Positions 8,526-17,329 are shown, counted from the stretch's first letter. The stretch is 64,000 nt of DNA from Chryseobacterium elymi (GCF_003385495.1 NZ_QNUH01000001.1:434001-498000), one strand, 5' to 3'. The notes: generated by a model not told the origin, from the sequence alone. Translations and numbers: made by a program.

Positions 8526-9176
8526 ATGTTTATCAAGGATTATATCTCAAAAGACTTTCCGTGTTTTAGCCTGACTGACTCAATAGAATCAGCAAGGAAT
8601 ACGTTAGAAGATTTTGGCTATTCCCATGTTTTCATAAAAAAATCCCATCACTTTTACGGAGCCATCGCAGAGGACTTCCTTTATGAAGGTGATGGAATAC
8701 TAAAGGACCTTGAGCATCAGATCGAGCGTTTTGCCATCCTGGAAGATAACAATATCATGGATAGCATCCGCCTCTTCTATACTTTCAGTGCCAATGTAAT
8801 TCCGGTGATCAATAAAAATGAAAAGTATCTTGGGTACATTACCTGTGAAGATATCTTCCAGAATCTTTCCCGTTATCCGTTGTTTTCAGAGACCGGAGCT
8901 ATCCTTACGATTGAAACCCCGGCCAGGAAATATTCAATGACGGAGATCGCCAATATTGTAGAAAGTAACAACTCGAAATTCTATGGCGGATTCATCACTT
9001 TAATGTCTGATGAGGTGATTCAGGTAACCATTAAGATCAGCAATGAAAACCTGTCTTCAATAGACGCTACTTTTGACCGGTACGATTATAGAATTGTTGA
9101 AAAATACTATTCTGATGAAAAATCAGATCTGTTTAAGGACAGATTTGGGTTTTTCCAAAAATTCATAGAAATATAA
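8526..9176 (+). CDS. CBS-domain protein
   Basis: 216 residues. The N-terminal 120 residues form a CBS-domain pair (DSIESARNTLEDFGYSHVFI ... VIPVINKNEKYLGYITCEDIF), a module that usually binds adenine nucleotides. The C-terminal part (FSETGAILTIETPARKYSMTEIANIVESNN) resembles an ACT-like regulatory domain. It ends one base before nadK, so the pair is an operon and the protein may sense the nucleotide state linked to NAD(P) metabolism; that link is inference. Confidence 0.8.
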   Translation: MFIKDYISKDFPCFSLTDSIESARNTLEDFGYSHVFIKKSHHFYGAIAEDFLYEGDGILKDLEHQIERFAILEDNNIMDSIRLFYTFSANVIPVINKNEKYLGYITCEDIFQNLSRYPLFSETGAILTIETPARKYSMTEIANIVESNNSKFYGGFITLMSDEVIQVTIKISNENLSSIDATFDRYDYRIVEKYYSDEKSDLFKDRFGFFQKFIEI

Positions 9177-9177
9177 C

Positions 9178-10044
9178 ATGAAGGCAGCCATATATTCTCA
9201 GAAAAAAGACCTCGATACTTTTTTATATTTAAGCAAGTTTATTTCAGAACTTGAAACCAGAGGCGTAAAATCTGTTCTGTATGATGAAATGGCTGAAGCG
9301 CTTCAGTTCTCAAAGATATTTGAAACCTTCAACAGCAAACAGGACCTGCTGGATAAGGAGGTAGATCTTTTCTTTACTTTTGGAGGTGACGGTACAATCG
9401 TCAATTCATTAACGTTTATTGAAGATCTTGAAATCCCTATTGTTGGAGTAAATACCGGAAGATTAGGATTCTTGGCCAGCTTTACAAAAGAAGAAGCGTT
9501 CAAAGAACTTGATGCCATCTTAAAAGGTGATGTTAAAACAAGCCGCCGTGCCGTTATCGAAGTAGTTTCTCCCAAATCCGGTGATTTTTTTCCGTATGCA
9601 TTAAATGACGTTACCATATCAAGAAAGGAAACAACCTCCATGATCACGGTAGATTCATATATCAATGACGAATTCCTCAATGTATTCTGGGGTGATGGTG
9701 TTATCGTTTCTACGCCTACAGGATCTACAGCTTATTCTTTAAGCTGTGGCGGACCGATTATCTCTCCGAATAACGAAAATTTCGTCATTACCCCTATTGC
9801 TCCCCACAATCTGAATGTGAGACCTTTGGTGGTAAATGACAAAGTAGAAATAAAATTTAAAGTGGAAAGCAGAGTGCCTCAGTATTCCCTTTCGCTGGAC
9901 TCCAGATTGGTCCATATAGAAACCGACAAAGAAATCATCATCAAAAAGGCCAATTTTCAAATCCTTCTGGTACAGCCAAACCATTTGAGTTTCTACGAAA
10001 CAATCCGTCAGAAGCTGCTTTGGGGCAGAGACAAAAGAAATTAG
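9178..10044 (+). CDS. nadK: NAD kinase
   Basis: 288 residues. It phosphorylates NAD+ to NADP+ with ATP or polyphosphate in the cytoplasm. The diacylglycerol-kinase-like GGDGT motif is in FTFGGDGTIVNS (about residue 65), followed by IVGVNTGRLGFLA and the second NAD-binding block STPTGSTAYSLSCGGPI. The length is typical. It is translated right after the CBS-domain gene (one base between). Confidence 0.96.
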   Translation: MKAAIYSQKKDLDTFLYLSKFISELETRGVKSVLYDEMAEALQFSKIFETFNSKQDLLDKEVDLFFTFGGDGTIVNSLTFIEDLEIPIVGVNTGRLGFLASFTKEEAFKELDAILKGDVKTSRRAVIEVVSPKSGDFFPYALNDVTISRKETTSMITVDSYINDEFLNVFWGDGVIVSTPTGSTAYSLSCGGPIISPNNENFVITPIAPHNLNVRPLVVNDKVEIKFKVESRVPQYSLSLDSRLVHIETDKEIIIKKANFQILLVQPNHLSFYETIRQKLLWGRDKRN

Positions 10045-10115
10045 TAATTCCTCAAAAATGATTACCTTTACAGGAATTTTAAAAACGCCTAATAATTTAA
10101 AATAAAAAGTAAAAC

Positions 10116-11186
10116 ATGAGCAGAATTTTTCCGGCAGGAGTTGCCACAGGTCAATTAGTTACTGATATTTTTCAGTATGCCAAAGAAAACAAATTTGCAC
10201 TGCCTGCAGTAAACGTAATTGGTTCAAGCAATGTAAATGCTGTTATGGAAACTGCAGCGAAATTAAACTCTCCTGTAATTATCCAGTTTTCAAATGGCGG
10301 AGCTGCGTTCAACGCAGGAAAAGGATTGAGCAATGACGGACAGAAATCAGCTATTTTAGGAGCTATTGCCGGAGCAAAACATATCCACACGCTGGCAGAA
10401 GCTTACGGAGCAACTGTTATTTTACATACGGACCACTGCGCTAAAAAATTATTGCCTTGGATCGACGGATTGATGGATGCTAACGAAGAATTCTTCAGAC
10501 AAACCGGAAAATCTCTTTATTCTTCGCACATGCTTGATCTTTCTGAAGAGCCTTTGGAAGAAAACATTGAAATTTCATCTCAGTATTTCGAAAGAATGGC
10601 TAAGCTTAAAATGACTCTTGAAGTAGAAATCGGGGTTACTGGTGGAGAAGAAGACGGTGTAGACAATTCAGACGTTGACAACTCAAAATTATATACTCAG
10701 CCGGAAGATGTAGCATATACGTACGAGAAATTAAAGGCTATTTCTGAAAACTTTACCATTGCTGCTGCTTTCGGTAACGTGCACGGAGTTTACAAGCCAG
10801 GAAATGTGGTTCTTACCCCGAAAATTCTTGACAACTCTCAGAAATTCGTTCAGGAGAAATTCGGAACAACTGACAAGCCGGTAAACTTTGTATTCCACGG
10901 AGGTTCAGGATCTACTTTAGAAGAGATCAGAGAGGCTATCGACTACGGAGTAATTAAAATGAATATCGATACTGACCTTCAGTTCGCTTATACGGAAGGG
11001 GTTAGAGATTATATGGTTAACAATATTGATTATTTAAGAGCTCAGATCGGAAACCCTGAAGGAGAAGAGAAACCAAACAAAAAATTCTACGATCCAAGAG
11101 TTTGGGTAAGAAAAGGTGAAGAAACTTTCTCTACAAGACTGGTTAAAGCGTTTGAAGACTTAAATAACGTAAATACTTTAAAATAA
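10116..11186 (+). CDS. fbaA: Class II fructose-bisphosphate aldolase
   Basis: 356 residues, close to the E. coli FbaA length. It splits fructose 1,6-bisphosphate into dihydroxyacetone phosphate and glyceraldehyde 3-phosphate in glycolysis and works the other way in gluconeogenesis. Zinc and substrate motifs are clear: ILHTDHCAKK (about 103-112), LEVEIGVTGGEEDGV, AFGNVHGVYKPG and FHGGSGST, followed by KMNIDTDLQFAY. A weak -7-like TACCTTTA lies at 10063-10070. The codon choice is regular, as expected of a highly expressed gene. Confidence 0.97.
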   Translation: MSRIFPAGVATGQLVTDIFQYAKENKFALPAVNVIGSSNVNAVMETAAKLNSPVIIQFSNGGAAFNAGKGLSNDGQKSAILGAIAGAKHIHTLAEAYGATVILHTDHCAKKLLPWIDGLMDANEEFFRQTGKSLYSSHMLDLSEEPLEENIEISSQYFERMAKLKMTLEVEIGVTGGEEDGVDNSDVDNSKLYTQPEDVAYTYEKLKAISENFTIAAAFGNVHGVYKPGNVVLTPKILDNSQKFVQEKFGTTDKPVNFVFHGGSGSTLEEIREAIDYGVIKMNIDTDLQFAYTEGVRDYMVNNIDYLRAQIGNPEGEEKPNKKFYDPRVWVRKGEETFSTRLVKAFEDLNNVNTLK

Positions 11187-11192
11187 TTTTTT

Positions 11193-11259
11193 GTAAAAAG
11201 TAGGATGTATAAAGTACAAAGTAGATTTAATGCTTTTGTCTTTATACATTTTACCTTTT
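11193..11259. repeat. Long imperfect palindrome between fbaA and accD
   Basis: Nested arms: TAAAAAGTA/TACCTTTTA on the outside, ATGTATAAAG (11205-11214)/CTTTATACAT (11240-11249), then CAAA/TTTG, around a 14-base loop. It may work as a processing or attenuation hairpin between the genes, or be one of the low-complexity AAAGTA/TACTTT palindromes that I take to be dispersed intergenic repeats. Confidence 0.6.
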
Positions 11260-11283
11260 ACATGATACATTAATACAATCAAA

Positions 11284-12138
11284 ATGGCATTCGACTGGTT
11301 TAAAAGAAAAGCAAAAAACATTACCACCTCTACTGATGAAAAAAAGGATGTTCCCAAAGGCCTTTGGCATCAGACTCCATCAGGAAAAATTGTGGAACAT
11401 GATGAATTGAGAAGAAACAGCTACGTTTCTCCTGAAGACGGATTTCATGTAAGAATAGGAAGTGCGGAATTTTTTGAGATCCTTTTTGACGAAGGTAAGT
11501 TCACCGAATTGGATGCCAATGTTGAAAGTATTGACATCTTAAATTTCAAGGATACCAAACCTTATAAAGACCGCTTAAAAGAAGTAAAAGCTAAAACAAA
11601 ACTTACAGACTCTATCAGAAATGCTGTAGGAACCGTAAAAGGAACTGAAATGGTAGTTTCTTGTATGGATTTTGCTTTTATTGGTGGGTCTTTGGGCTCT
11701 GTAATGGGAGAAAAAATCAGAAGAGCAGTAGATTACTGTATCGCCAATAAACTTCCGTACATGATCATCTGTCAGTCCGGAGGAGCAAGAATGCAGGAAG
11801 CCACATACTCCCTGATGCAACTTGCTAAAGTACAGGCTAAACTGGCTCAGCTTTCTGAAGCAGGACTTTTATACATTGCTTACCTTTGTGATCCTACTTT
11901 TGGAGGAATTACGGCTTCTTTTGCTATGACAGCTGATATTATTATGGCTGAACCGGGAGCATTGATCGGGTTTGCGGGTCCGAGAGTAATCCGTGAAACA
12001 ATCGGAAGAGACCTTCCTGAAGGTTTCCAGACCTCTGAATTCCTACAGGAAAAAGGGTTTGTAGATTTTATCGTAAAAAGAACTGAAATTAAAGATACGG
12101 TAGCTAAAACAGTCAATTTATTAGCTGTAAACGCTTAA
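11284..12138 (+). CDS. accD: Acetyl-CoA carboxylase carboxyltransferase subunit beta, zinc-ribbon cysteines absent
   Basis: 284 residues. With AccA it moves the carboxyl group from biotin on AccB to acetyl-CoA, giving malonyl-CoA for fatty acid synthesis. The crotonase-like core is intact: [42 protein letters not shown] and [13 protein letters not shown]. In most bacteria an N-terminal zinc ribbon with four cysteines precedes it. Here the matching stretch ([20 protein letters not shown], then [13 protein letters not shown]) keeps the framework but none of the cysteines. I recall the same in other Flavobacteriia, so it is probably a lineage trait. The ATG at 11284 gives the normal N-terminus. 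Confidence 0.96.
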   Translation: MAFDWFKRKAKNITTSTDEKKDVPKGLWHQTPSGKIVEHDELRRNSYVSPEDGFHVRIGSAEFFEILFDEGKFTELDANVESIDILNFKDTKPYKDRLKEVKAKTKLTDSIRNAVGTVKGTEMVVSCMDFAFIGGSLGSVMGEKIRRAVDYCIANKLPYMIICQSGGARMQEATYSLMQLAKVQAKLAQLSEAGLLYIAYLCDPTFGGITASFAMTADIIMAEPGALIGFAGPRVIRETIGRDLPEGFQTSEFLQEKGFVDFIVKRTEIKDTVAKTVNLLAVNA

Positions 12139-12161
12139 GATCTGTAACAAACAACATACAG

Positions 12162-12187
12162 TCTCTCTCTAATTAGGGAGAGATTTT
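12162..12187 (+). terminator. Rho-independent terminator of accD
   Basis: Nine-base arms TCTCTCTCT and AGGGAGAGA (one G-T pair) with loop AATT, then TTTTATTT. The next start codon is at 12192. Confidence 0.8.
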
Positions 12188-12191
12188 ATTT

Positions 12192-12701
12192 ATGAGGACT
12201 TTCAAGATATTTTTTAATACCATCCGGAGCATGAGTCTGAAAAAGATCATGCGTCTTTTATCCCTTATTCTTCCACATCCTCTTTTTGCTTTATTAAGCT
12301 TTCATGCCACGGTACAAGCTTTTACCATTGCACAGAAAAAATTTCCCACAACAGCCTCAAATAATGGCATTGGAAATGCTTTCAGGCATGCGCTGTGGTG
12401 CTGTTTCATCATGATGTATTGCTGCAAGGTTTCCTCACCCCAAAAAGCATTGGATTTCTGCAAAAGATTAACGGATATGCATGAGGAACTTTTCCCCAAT
12501 GAACCTTTGGAAACTAAAATGGACCTTCATAACAATAAAATCGGGATGGATTATTTCATGGAATTGCTTCCGGGAATCCACCGGCAGTTTTTTGAGAAAG
12601 GCTTTTTTATTGATAGCCTGGAAAAGAAGATGGCTGATGCAAAAGTTTTGAAAAGCCTGGATGATGATTTTGAGGGATATCTGGTTTACTTAAATGACTA
12701 A
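12192..12701 (+). CDS. DUF6973-like protein
   Basis: 169 residues. The pattern GIGNAFRHALWCC, then a helix, then DMHEE, then MDLHNNKIGMDYF spaces conserved His, Glu and Asp residues as in the DUF6973 family, whose members are suspected metal-binding or phage-tail/toxin-linked domains of unknown chemistry. Four Cys fall in the first helix region (WCCFIMMYCC), which is odd for a cytoplasmic protein. It stands just past the accD terminator. The 190 bases behind it (12702-12891) contain decayed repeats such as CCTGAGCGAAG but no gene. Confidence 0.65.
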   Translation: MRTFKIFFNTIRSMSLKKIMRLLSLILPHPLFALLSFHATVQAFTIAQKKFPTTASNNGIGNAFRHALWCCFIMMYCCKVSSPQKALDFCKRLTDMHEELFPNEPLETKMDLHNNKIGMDYFMELLPGIHRQFFEKGFFIDSLEKKMADAKVLKSLDDDFEGYLVYLND

Positions 12702-12891
12702 TATTTAGAACGCTCGATTTCGCTCAGCATTACATTTCAATTTGTTTTTAAGAAGCAGAACAACTTGCCCGCCATCCTGAGCGAAGTTAAAGCATCTCAA
12801 TATAAATCATAAAAATCAACGGAGTTTGTAAAGATCTTTTCTTCAATTTCCTTTTTATTTATTATCTTTTCTTAAATTTTAATTTAATCGA

Positions 12892-14295
12892 ATGGTCCTC
12901 AGCAGAATTTGGTCGGCTTTCATTATCATTGCCATTGCCATTGCCAGTATAAAATACGTTTCGTCTGGTCACTATAAAAACATCTTCAATGATATGGTGG
13001 TTGGAAAAGGTGGTGACACCGTTCAAATCGCTTCACAGCCTATGAATACGCTTATCCCCGTTATCAGAGACAGTCTGATGAAAAAAAATGATTTTGCAGA
13101 CAGCAGGATTCATTATAAAACAGATTCTTTAAAACAGAACGTAAATGTTTACAGGGTTCAGGAAGCAGACGGTGTGATTGGAACTTCCGAAACAGCGGTA
13201 AAGATCTGTATCGGCCTTATTGGGATCATGACTCTCTTTATGGGATTTATGAGTATTGCTGAAAAAGCAGGCGGAATCAATCTTTTGAGTCGCTTTATCC
13301 AGCCTTTTTTCTCAAAACTATTTCCTGATATTCCTAAAAACCATCCGGCATTCGGACATATGCTGATGAATTTCAGTGCCAATCTTCTGGGATTGGATAA
13401 TGCAGCTACCCCATTTGGCTTAAAAGCCATGGAAAGCCTTCAGACTTTAAATCCTAATAAAGACACTGCCAGCAATTCACAAATCATGTTTCTGTGTCTC
13501 CATGCAGGAGGAATGACATTAATTCCAGTTTCTATTATCGCGATCCGGGCTACCATGGGATCTAAAACTCCCACCGATATTTTCCTTCCTTGCATGATTG
13601 CCACTTTTGCTGCAACAATGGCTGCTATGATCATCGTATCTCTGTACCAGAAGATCAATCTGCTTCGTCCTGTAGTAATCGCTTATGTGGGTGGAATTTC
13701 AGCTCTTATTGCGCTTTTGGTTGTTTATTTAGTTCAATTAAGTAAAGATGAGTTGGATACTTTCAGTAAAGTATTAAGTAACGGACTGATTCTCTTTATT
13801 TTCCTCGCAATTGTTCTTGGGGCTGTTTATAAAAAAATTAATGTTTTTGATGCATTTATCGAGGGTGCGAAAGAAGGCTTTACGACCTGCGTTAAGATCA
13901 TTCCTTATTTAGTTGGAATGCTCATCGCGATTTCTCTTTTGAGAACTTCGGGCGTTTTTGATGTAATTATCGACGGAATGAAATGGATGGCCAACACCGC
14001 CGGCCTTGATCCAAGATTCGTGGACGGACTTCCGACTGCACTGATCAAACCTCTTTCAGGATCTGGAGCCAGAGGAATGATGGTGGATACTATGGCCACA
14101 TTTGGAGCAGACAGCTTCCAGGGGAAACTGGCAGCGGTTCTTCAGGGAAGCTCAGATACTACATTCTACGTGATCGCAGTATATTTTGGTGCAGTAGCTG
14201 TGAAGAATACGAGATATACGGTAATTGCTATGCTTCTGGCAGATTTGGTCGGGGTTATTACTGCAATTGCGTTGGCGTATTTGTTTTTTGCTTAA
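12892..14295 (+). CDS. Fused SpmA/SpmB-like nucleoside-recognition (Gate) membrane protein
   Basis: 467 residues with about ten membrane segments. The first half (TAVKICIGLIGIMTLFMGFMSIAEKAGG ... MNFSANLLGLDNAATPFGLKAMESLQ) matches spore maturation protein A; the second half (FDAFIEGAKEGFTTCVKIIPYLVGMLIAI ... LIKPLSGSGARGMMVD ... QGSSDTTFYVIAVYFGAVAVKNTRYT) matches SpmB. The Gate domain is shared with nucleoside transporters. In sporeformers the two are separate and help dehydrate the spore core; in a non-sporing Bacteroidota cell the role is unknown, probably a transporter. The full-length frame from the ATG at 12892 has no gaps. Confidence 0.88.
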   Translation: MVLSRIWSAFIIIAIAIASIKYVSSGHYKNIFNDMVVGKGGDTVQIASQPMNTLIPVIRDSLMKKNDFADSRIHYKTDSLKQNVNVYRVQEADGVIGTSETAVKICIGLIGIMTLFMGFMSIAEKAGGINLLSRFIQPFFSKLFPDIPKNHPAFGHMLMNFSANLLGLDNAATPFGLKAMESLQTLNPNKDTASNSQIMFLCLHAGGMTLIPVSIIAIRATMGSKTPTDIFLPCMIATFAATMAAMIIVSLYQKINLLRPVVIAYVGGISALIALLVVYLVQLSKDELDTFSKVLSNGLILFIFLAIVLGAVYKKINVFDAFIEGAKEGFTTCVKIIPYLVGMLIAISLLRTSGVFDVIIDGMKWMANTAGLDPRFVDGLPTALIKPLSGSGARGMMVDTMATFGADSFQGKLAAVLQGSSDTTFYVIAVYFGAVAVKNTRYTVIAMLLADLVGVITAIALAYLFFA

Positions 14296-14762
14296 TTTGT
14301 TGTCAGTTGTTGGTTCCTAGTTTTTTGGTTCCTTACCATCGGTTTATTAAAATAACATTTTATGAGCTATCAAAAACTTGACATTTATAATATTGCTTTT
14401 GAGCTTTATATTGAAACACATAAGCTTTCATTAAAATTGCCAAAATATGAATTGTATGAACTCGGAAGTCAATTACGCAGATCTTCTGATTCAGTAGTTA
14501 CCAATATAGCTGAAGGTTAAATTACAAGGGTGATTTCATTAGATTCTTAATATATTCCCAGGCAAGCTGTGACGAAACCGTGAGCCATTTATCAAAAATA
14601 GTAAGACTTTATCCTGATTTATGTTTAGATTCAGATGAAAAAACACAACAATATCAACTTTTAGGAGGAAAAATAAATAAATTTATAAAATACGTACAGG
14701 TAAGCTGGCGAACATAAAAACAAGCAGCTGGAAACTAAAAAAAACCAGCAACCAGCAACAAA
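14296..14762. repeat. Inverted arms around the four-helix-bundle pseudogene
   Basis: Left arm 14296-14315 (TTTGTTGTCAGTTGTTGGTT) and right arm 14743-14762 (AACCAGCAACCAGCAACAAA) are reverse complements at 16 of 20 positions. They bound the pseudogene closely, and the left arm starts directly after the upstream stop codon. Confidence 0.6.
14362..14717 (+). pseudogene. Broken four-helix-bundle protein gene (23S rRNA intervening-sequence protein type)
   Basis: The first 52 codons read MSYQKLDIYNIAFELYIETH ... LRRSSDSVVTNIAEG and stop at 14518-14520. The rest of the family (YKGDFIRFLIYSQASCDETV ... KYVQVSWRT, ending 14717) continues in another frame. Intact relatives carry about EGYGRRxYKGDF at this point, so roughly ten bases seem to have been lost at the joint. 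The whole unit lies between 20-base inverted arms (14296-14315 and 14743-14762, 16 of 20 matching). These small helical proteins were first noticed inside 23S rRNA intervening sequences; their role is unknown. Confidence 0.85.
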
Positions 14763-14775
14763 AATTAAAACTATT

Positions 14776-15168
14776 ATGATCACAGATAAAGAATTCACAT
14801 TAAGATTAATACGTCAGTTAACTCAAGCGTTGGAAAAGCTGATTCTGGACAAGCCTGAAGAAAGTATGATGCAGAAAGAATTGGACTTTGATTCTTTGAT
14901 GAAAGATATTTTCAAAATAGATTTCACGGAAATTTCTTCAAAAATGAAAGAAGAGATCATTTCAATGGTCAATGAAAGACAGGAAAGGGACCACAAAGAC
15001 TACTATGAAATGCTGGGAAACCTTTTTTACTTTAGAGGTAAGCAAGAGAATAACAAAGATTTTTTAGACAAGTCAAAAACATTTTATGAGCTTTATCTCC
15101 AGGCCAGCGGAATTTTTGCCCTTCCTGTGATCAACAGAATTAATGAAATGAAAAAAGCACTTGAATAA
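14776..15168 (+). CDS. Small helical protein of unknown function
   Basis: 130 residues, nearly all predicted helix and strongly charged (MITDKEFTLRLIRQLTQALEKLILDKPEE). The C-terminal half (YYEMLGNLFYFRGKQENNKDFLDKSKTFYELYLQASGIFALP) looks like one or two TPR-like helical pairs, somewhat like the DUF6483 proteins of other phyla, which I cannot confirm. No signal peptide. Its stop codon lies inside a terminator shared with the converging tonB-like gene. Confidence 0.65.
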   Translation: MITDKEFTLRLIRQLTQALEKLILDKPEESMMQKELDFDSLMKDIFKIDFTEISSKMKEEIISMVNERQERDHKDYYEMLGNLFYFRGKQENNKDFLDKSKTFYELYLQASGIFALPVINRINEMKKALE

Positions 15169-15180
15169 AGTGCTTTTGTT
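15153..15180. terminator. Bidirectional terminator
   Basis: Perfect 10-base arms AAAAGCACTT and AAGTGCTTTT with loop GAATA, T-rich on both sides. It contains the stop codon of the upstream gene and ends at the stop of the opposite gene. Confidence 0.85.
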
Positions 15181-16068
15181 TTAGAATGTAATTTTATAAG
15201 TTCCGGTAGAGGATGTACTTGCTTTCTCGGCTTTCACATATTTTTTAACCCAAGCTACCGATGTGGAAACTACACAGGGATCTGAAATTCCTCCTGCCCT
15301 TCTTGCAGAAACCACATTACCCGCTTTGTCTACAGTATAAGCAATAGTAATAGATCCTCCTGCTGTACAGCTGTGAGAAGGCTGTGAGCCACCTCTTCCC
15401 ATTGTCCCCGGAATGTATCCTACAAGCTTTCTGTCAATTCCTACTTTGCTGTCTCCGTTTCCATCTCCTCCCAGAGGGTCTCCTGCATTTCCTATTCCAC
15501 TGCCAGTACCCTGGCTTCCTGCTTTTGTTCCTCTCCCCCTGATCAGGTTTCCGATCGCTGCGTTTCCTTTTCCATCACCGCTTCCTGTTTTAGAATTAGC
15601 GGTTGTTGCTCCCGCTTTTTTAGTATTCTTCGAAGCGCTTGAACTTGTTGACGTCTTTTTATCTGCTTTTTTTGATTCCTCTTTTTTCGGAATACTCACT
15701 TTAGAATTGTTTCCTGTAATTACTTTTTCCTTTACCTCTGTTTTCTTTGGTTCAGGTGCAGGTTCAGGCTTTAAAACGGTTTTCGTTTCCGGCACAGGGG
15801 TTTCAGCTGGTTCAGGAGTTACTTCTTCTGTGGCTGCAGCCAAACTTCCCGGCTGATCGGCAGGTTCTTCAATGCCGTTTCCGTTCCTGTTGTCCCCGAA
15901 ATTAACAAGCATTGTTGTCATCACCTCATCTGGTTGTTTATCCAGCTCAGGCTTCAATTTATAAAGAAAAACAAAAAGCAAAATTGCAGACCAGATAAGG
16001 ATAGAAAGTATAGCACTTTTTATCCTGTCTTTATTTTGCTCATTTTTGTTTACAGTGTAACTTCTCAT
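15181..16068 (-). CDS. TonB-like energy transducer
   Basis: 295 residues. An N-terminal membrane anchor (AILSILIWSAILLFVFLYKL, about 18-37) is followed by a long Pro/Glu/Lys- and then Gly/Ser-rich spacer (about 75-210) that could span the periplasm, and a small C-terminal domain (GGSITIAYTVDKAGNVVSARRAGG ... WVKKYVKAEK ... YKITF) shaped like the TonB C-terminus. Two cysteines in that domain (SHSCTAGG and SDPCVVS) could form a disulphide. It is the last gene of an exbB-exbD-tonB-like operon, so it should carry proton-motive energy to outer-membrane receptors. The low-complexity spacer makes length comparisons unsafe. Confidence 0.82.
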   Translation of the reverse strand: MRSYTVNKNEQNKDRIKSAILSILIWSAILLFVFLYKLKPELDKQPDEVMTTMLVNFGDNRNGNGIEEPADQPGSLAAATEEVTPEPAETPVPETKTVLKPEPAPEPKKTEVKEKVITGNNSKVSIPKKEESKKADKKTSTSSSASKNTKKAGATTANSKTGSGDGKGNAAIGNLIRGRGTKAGSQGTGSGIGNAGDPLGGDGNGDSKVGIDRKLVGYIPGTMGRGGSQPSHSCTAGGSITIAYTVDKAGNVVSARRAGGISDPCVVSTSVAWVKKYVKAEKASTSSTGTYKITF

Positions 16069-16101
16069 GTTAAATGATTCTTTCCGGCAGTTCCGTAGAC
16101 G

Positions 16102-16500
16102 TTATTTATCTTTAACCGTTGCAATAGCAATATTAAATTTATTCTTTTCAGCGATTTCCATGACAAAGACAACATCTTTATGCATGGTATTTTCATCTGC
16201 ACGGATGGTAAATGACTTATTTGTCTGACCCGTTAATTTACTGACAATTATTGATTCCAATTGTTCTCTCGTAACTGGATTATCATCAACAAAATAAGTT
16301 CCATCCGGCTTAATACTTACCGTTAAAGGATTGGGAATATTATCTTCGATCGCCCCCGCTTTTGGCAACTTTACATCAATCGCACTTTGATTGGCTGCTG
16401 AGGAAGTTATCATAAAGAATATCAGCATCAGCAAGATAACGTCTGTCATTGCCGCCAAACTGAATTCCGGGTTCGCTTTATTTCTTCTCTGAATTTTCAT
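16102..16500 (-). CDS. exbD: ExbD/TolR-family biopolymer transport protein
   Basis: 132 residues. One membrane helix near the N-terminus (FSLAAMTDVILLMLIFFMIT, about 14-33) carries the conserved proton-carrying Asp (MTDVILL). A periplasmic domain follows (IDVKLPKAGAI ... LTVSIKPDGTYFVDDNPVTREQL ... FTIRADENTMHKDVVFVME). It works with ExbB as a proton-driven motor. The order exbB-exbD-tonB and the short gaps support one transcript. Confidence 0.92.
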   Translation of the reverse strand: MKIQRRNKANPEFSLAAMTDVILLMLIFFMITSSAANQSAIDVKLPKAGAIEDNIPNPLTVSIKPDGTYFVDDNPVTREQLESIIVSKLTGQTNKSFTIRADENTMHKDVVFVMEIAEKNKFNIAIATVKDK

Positions 16501-16595
16501 CTGTTTCTTTTTACTTTTTTAATGGTCAGATGAAACTGCTAGTACATTATTATTGGAAAGATCAATAGGTTTGTAAGCAATTTCATAAGAAAGAT

Positions 16596-17300
16596 TTATA
16601 AAGGTTTGTTGATAAGGTCTAAAAATTCTCCCGACATATTCTGTGCTTTCAATACAAACTTGTCAATTCTCGTTAAAAGTATATTGTAAAAAAAGTTAGC
16701 CGGAATAGCTACAGCCAAACCTACTGCCGTTTGTCCTAATGCCGTATAAATACCTTCAGACAATGTTTTAGGCGAGAAAGATCCTGTGGCATGAGAAAGG
16801 TTGAAGAAAGCGATGATCATCCCTATAACCGTTCCTAAAAGCCCCAGCATCGGCGCAATACTCGGTACCACGGCCAAAAGGTTCAGATTCTTCTCCATAT
16901 TCGCTACTTCTATCTGGGCCTGTGATTCCATGGCGCTTACAATATCAGAAACCGGACGTCCCAATCTTGAAATCCCCTTTTCCAAAATTCTTCCTTCAGG
17001 AGAATTCTGTCTTTTACAATAATCCGCTGCCGATTCAATTTTCCCATCTTTGATAAAATCTTCAATATTCTCCATGAAATTGGAATCTGTTTTTGAAGTC
17101 AGTCTTTTGATAAAGAAAAAACGTTCAAAGAACAGATACAGTGAAAATACACCCAAAGTGAGAACAACAAACATTACAATTTTAGCGAAAGCCCCTCCGT
17201 GGAACATAATCTTCCAAAATGAAAATTCTAAATCGTCTGTTGCAACTGCAGGGGCAGTAATTTGTGCAAATAAAATCTGAGTAAGTTCCGTTAACAGCAT
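16596..17300 (-). CDS. exbB: ExbB/TolQ/MotA-family proton channel protein
   Basis: 234 residues, with the family's three membrane helices: about 35-60 (IVMFVVLTLGVFSLYLFFERFFF), 145-170 (LNLLAVVPSIAPMLGLLGTVIGMIIAFF) and 185-210 (LSEGIYTALGQTAVGLAVAIPANFFYN). The LLGTVxGMI and GIxxALxxTAxGLxVAIPA signatures are complete. It forms the ring that houses ExbD. First gene of the operon. Confidence 0.93.
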   Translation of the reverse strand: MLLTELTQILFAQITAPAVATDDLEFSFWKIMFHGGAFAKIVMFVVLTLGVFSLYLFFERFFFIKRLTSKTDSNFMENIEDFIKDGKIESAADYCKRQNSPEGRILEKGISRLGRPVSDIVSAMESQAQIEVANMEKNLNLLAVVPSIAPMLGLLGTVIGMIIAFFNLSHATGSFSPKTLSEGIYTALGQTAVGLAVAIPANFFYNILLTRIDKFVLKAQNMSGEFLDLINKPL

Positions 17301-17329
17301 TAATGTGAATTTTTATAAAATTTTAACGA

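Noticed and set aside
15413..15856. 147-codon plus-strand frame opposite the tonB-like gene
   Set aside because: Antisense shadow of the Gly/Ser/Pro-rich spacer; Pro/Phe-rich low-complexity product and no promoter.
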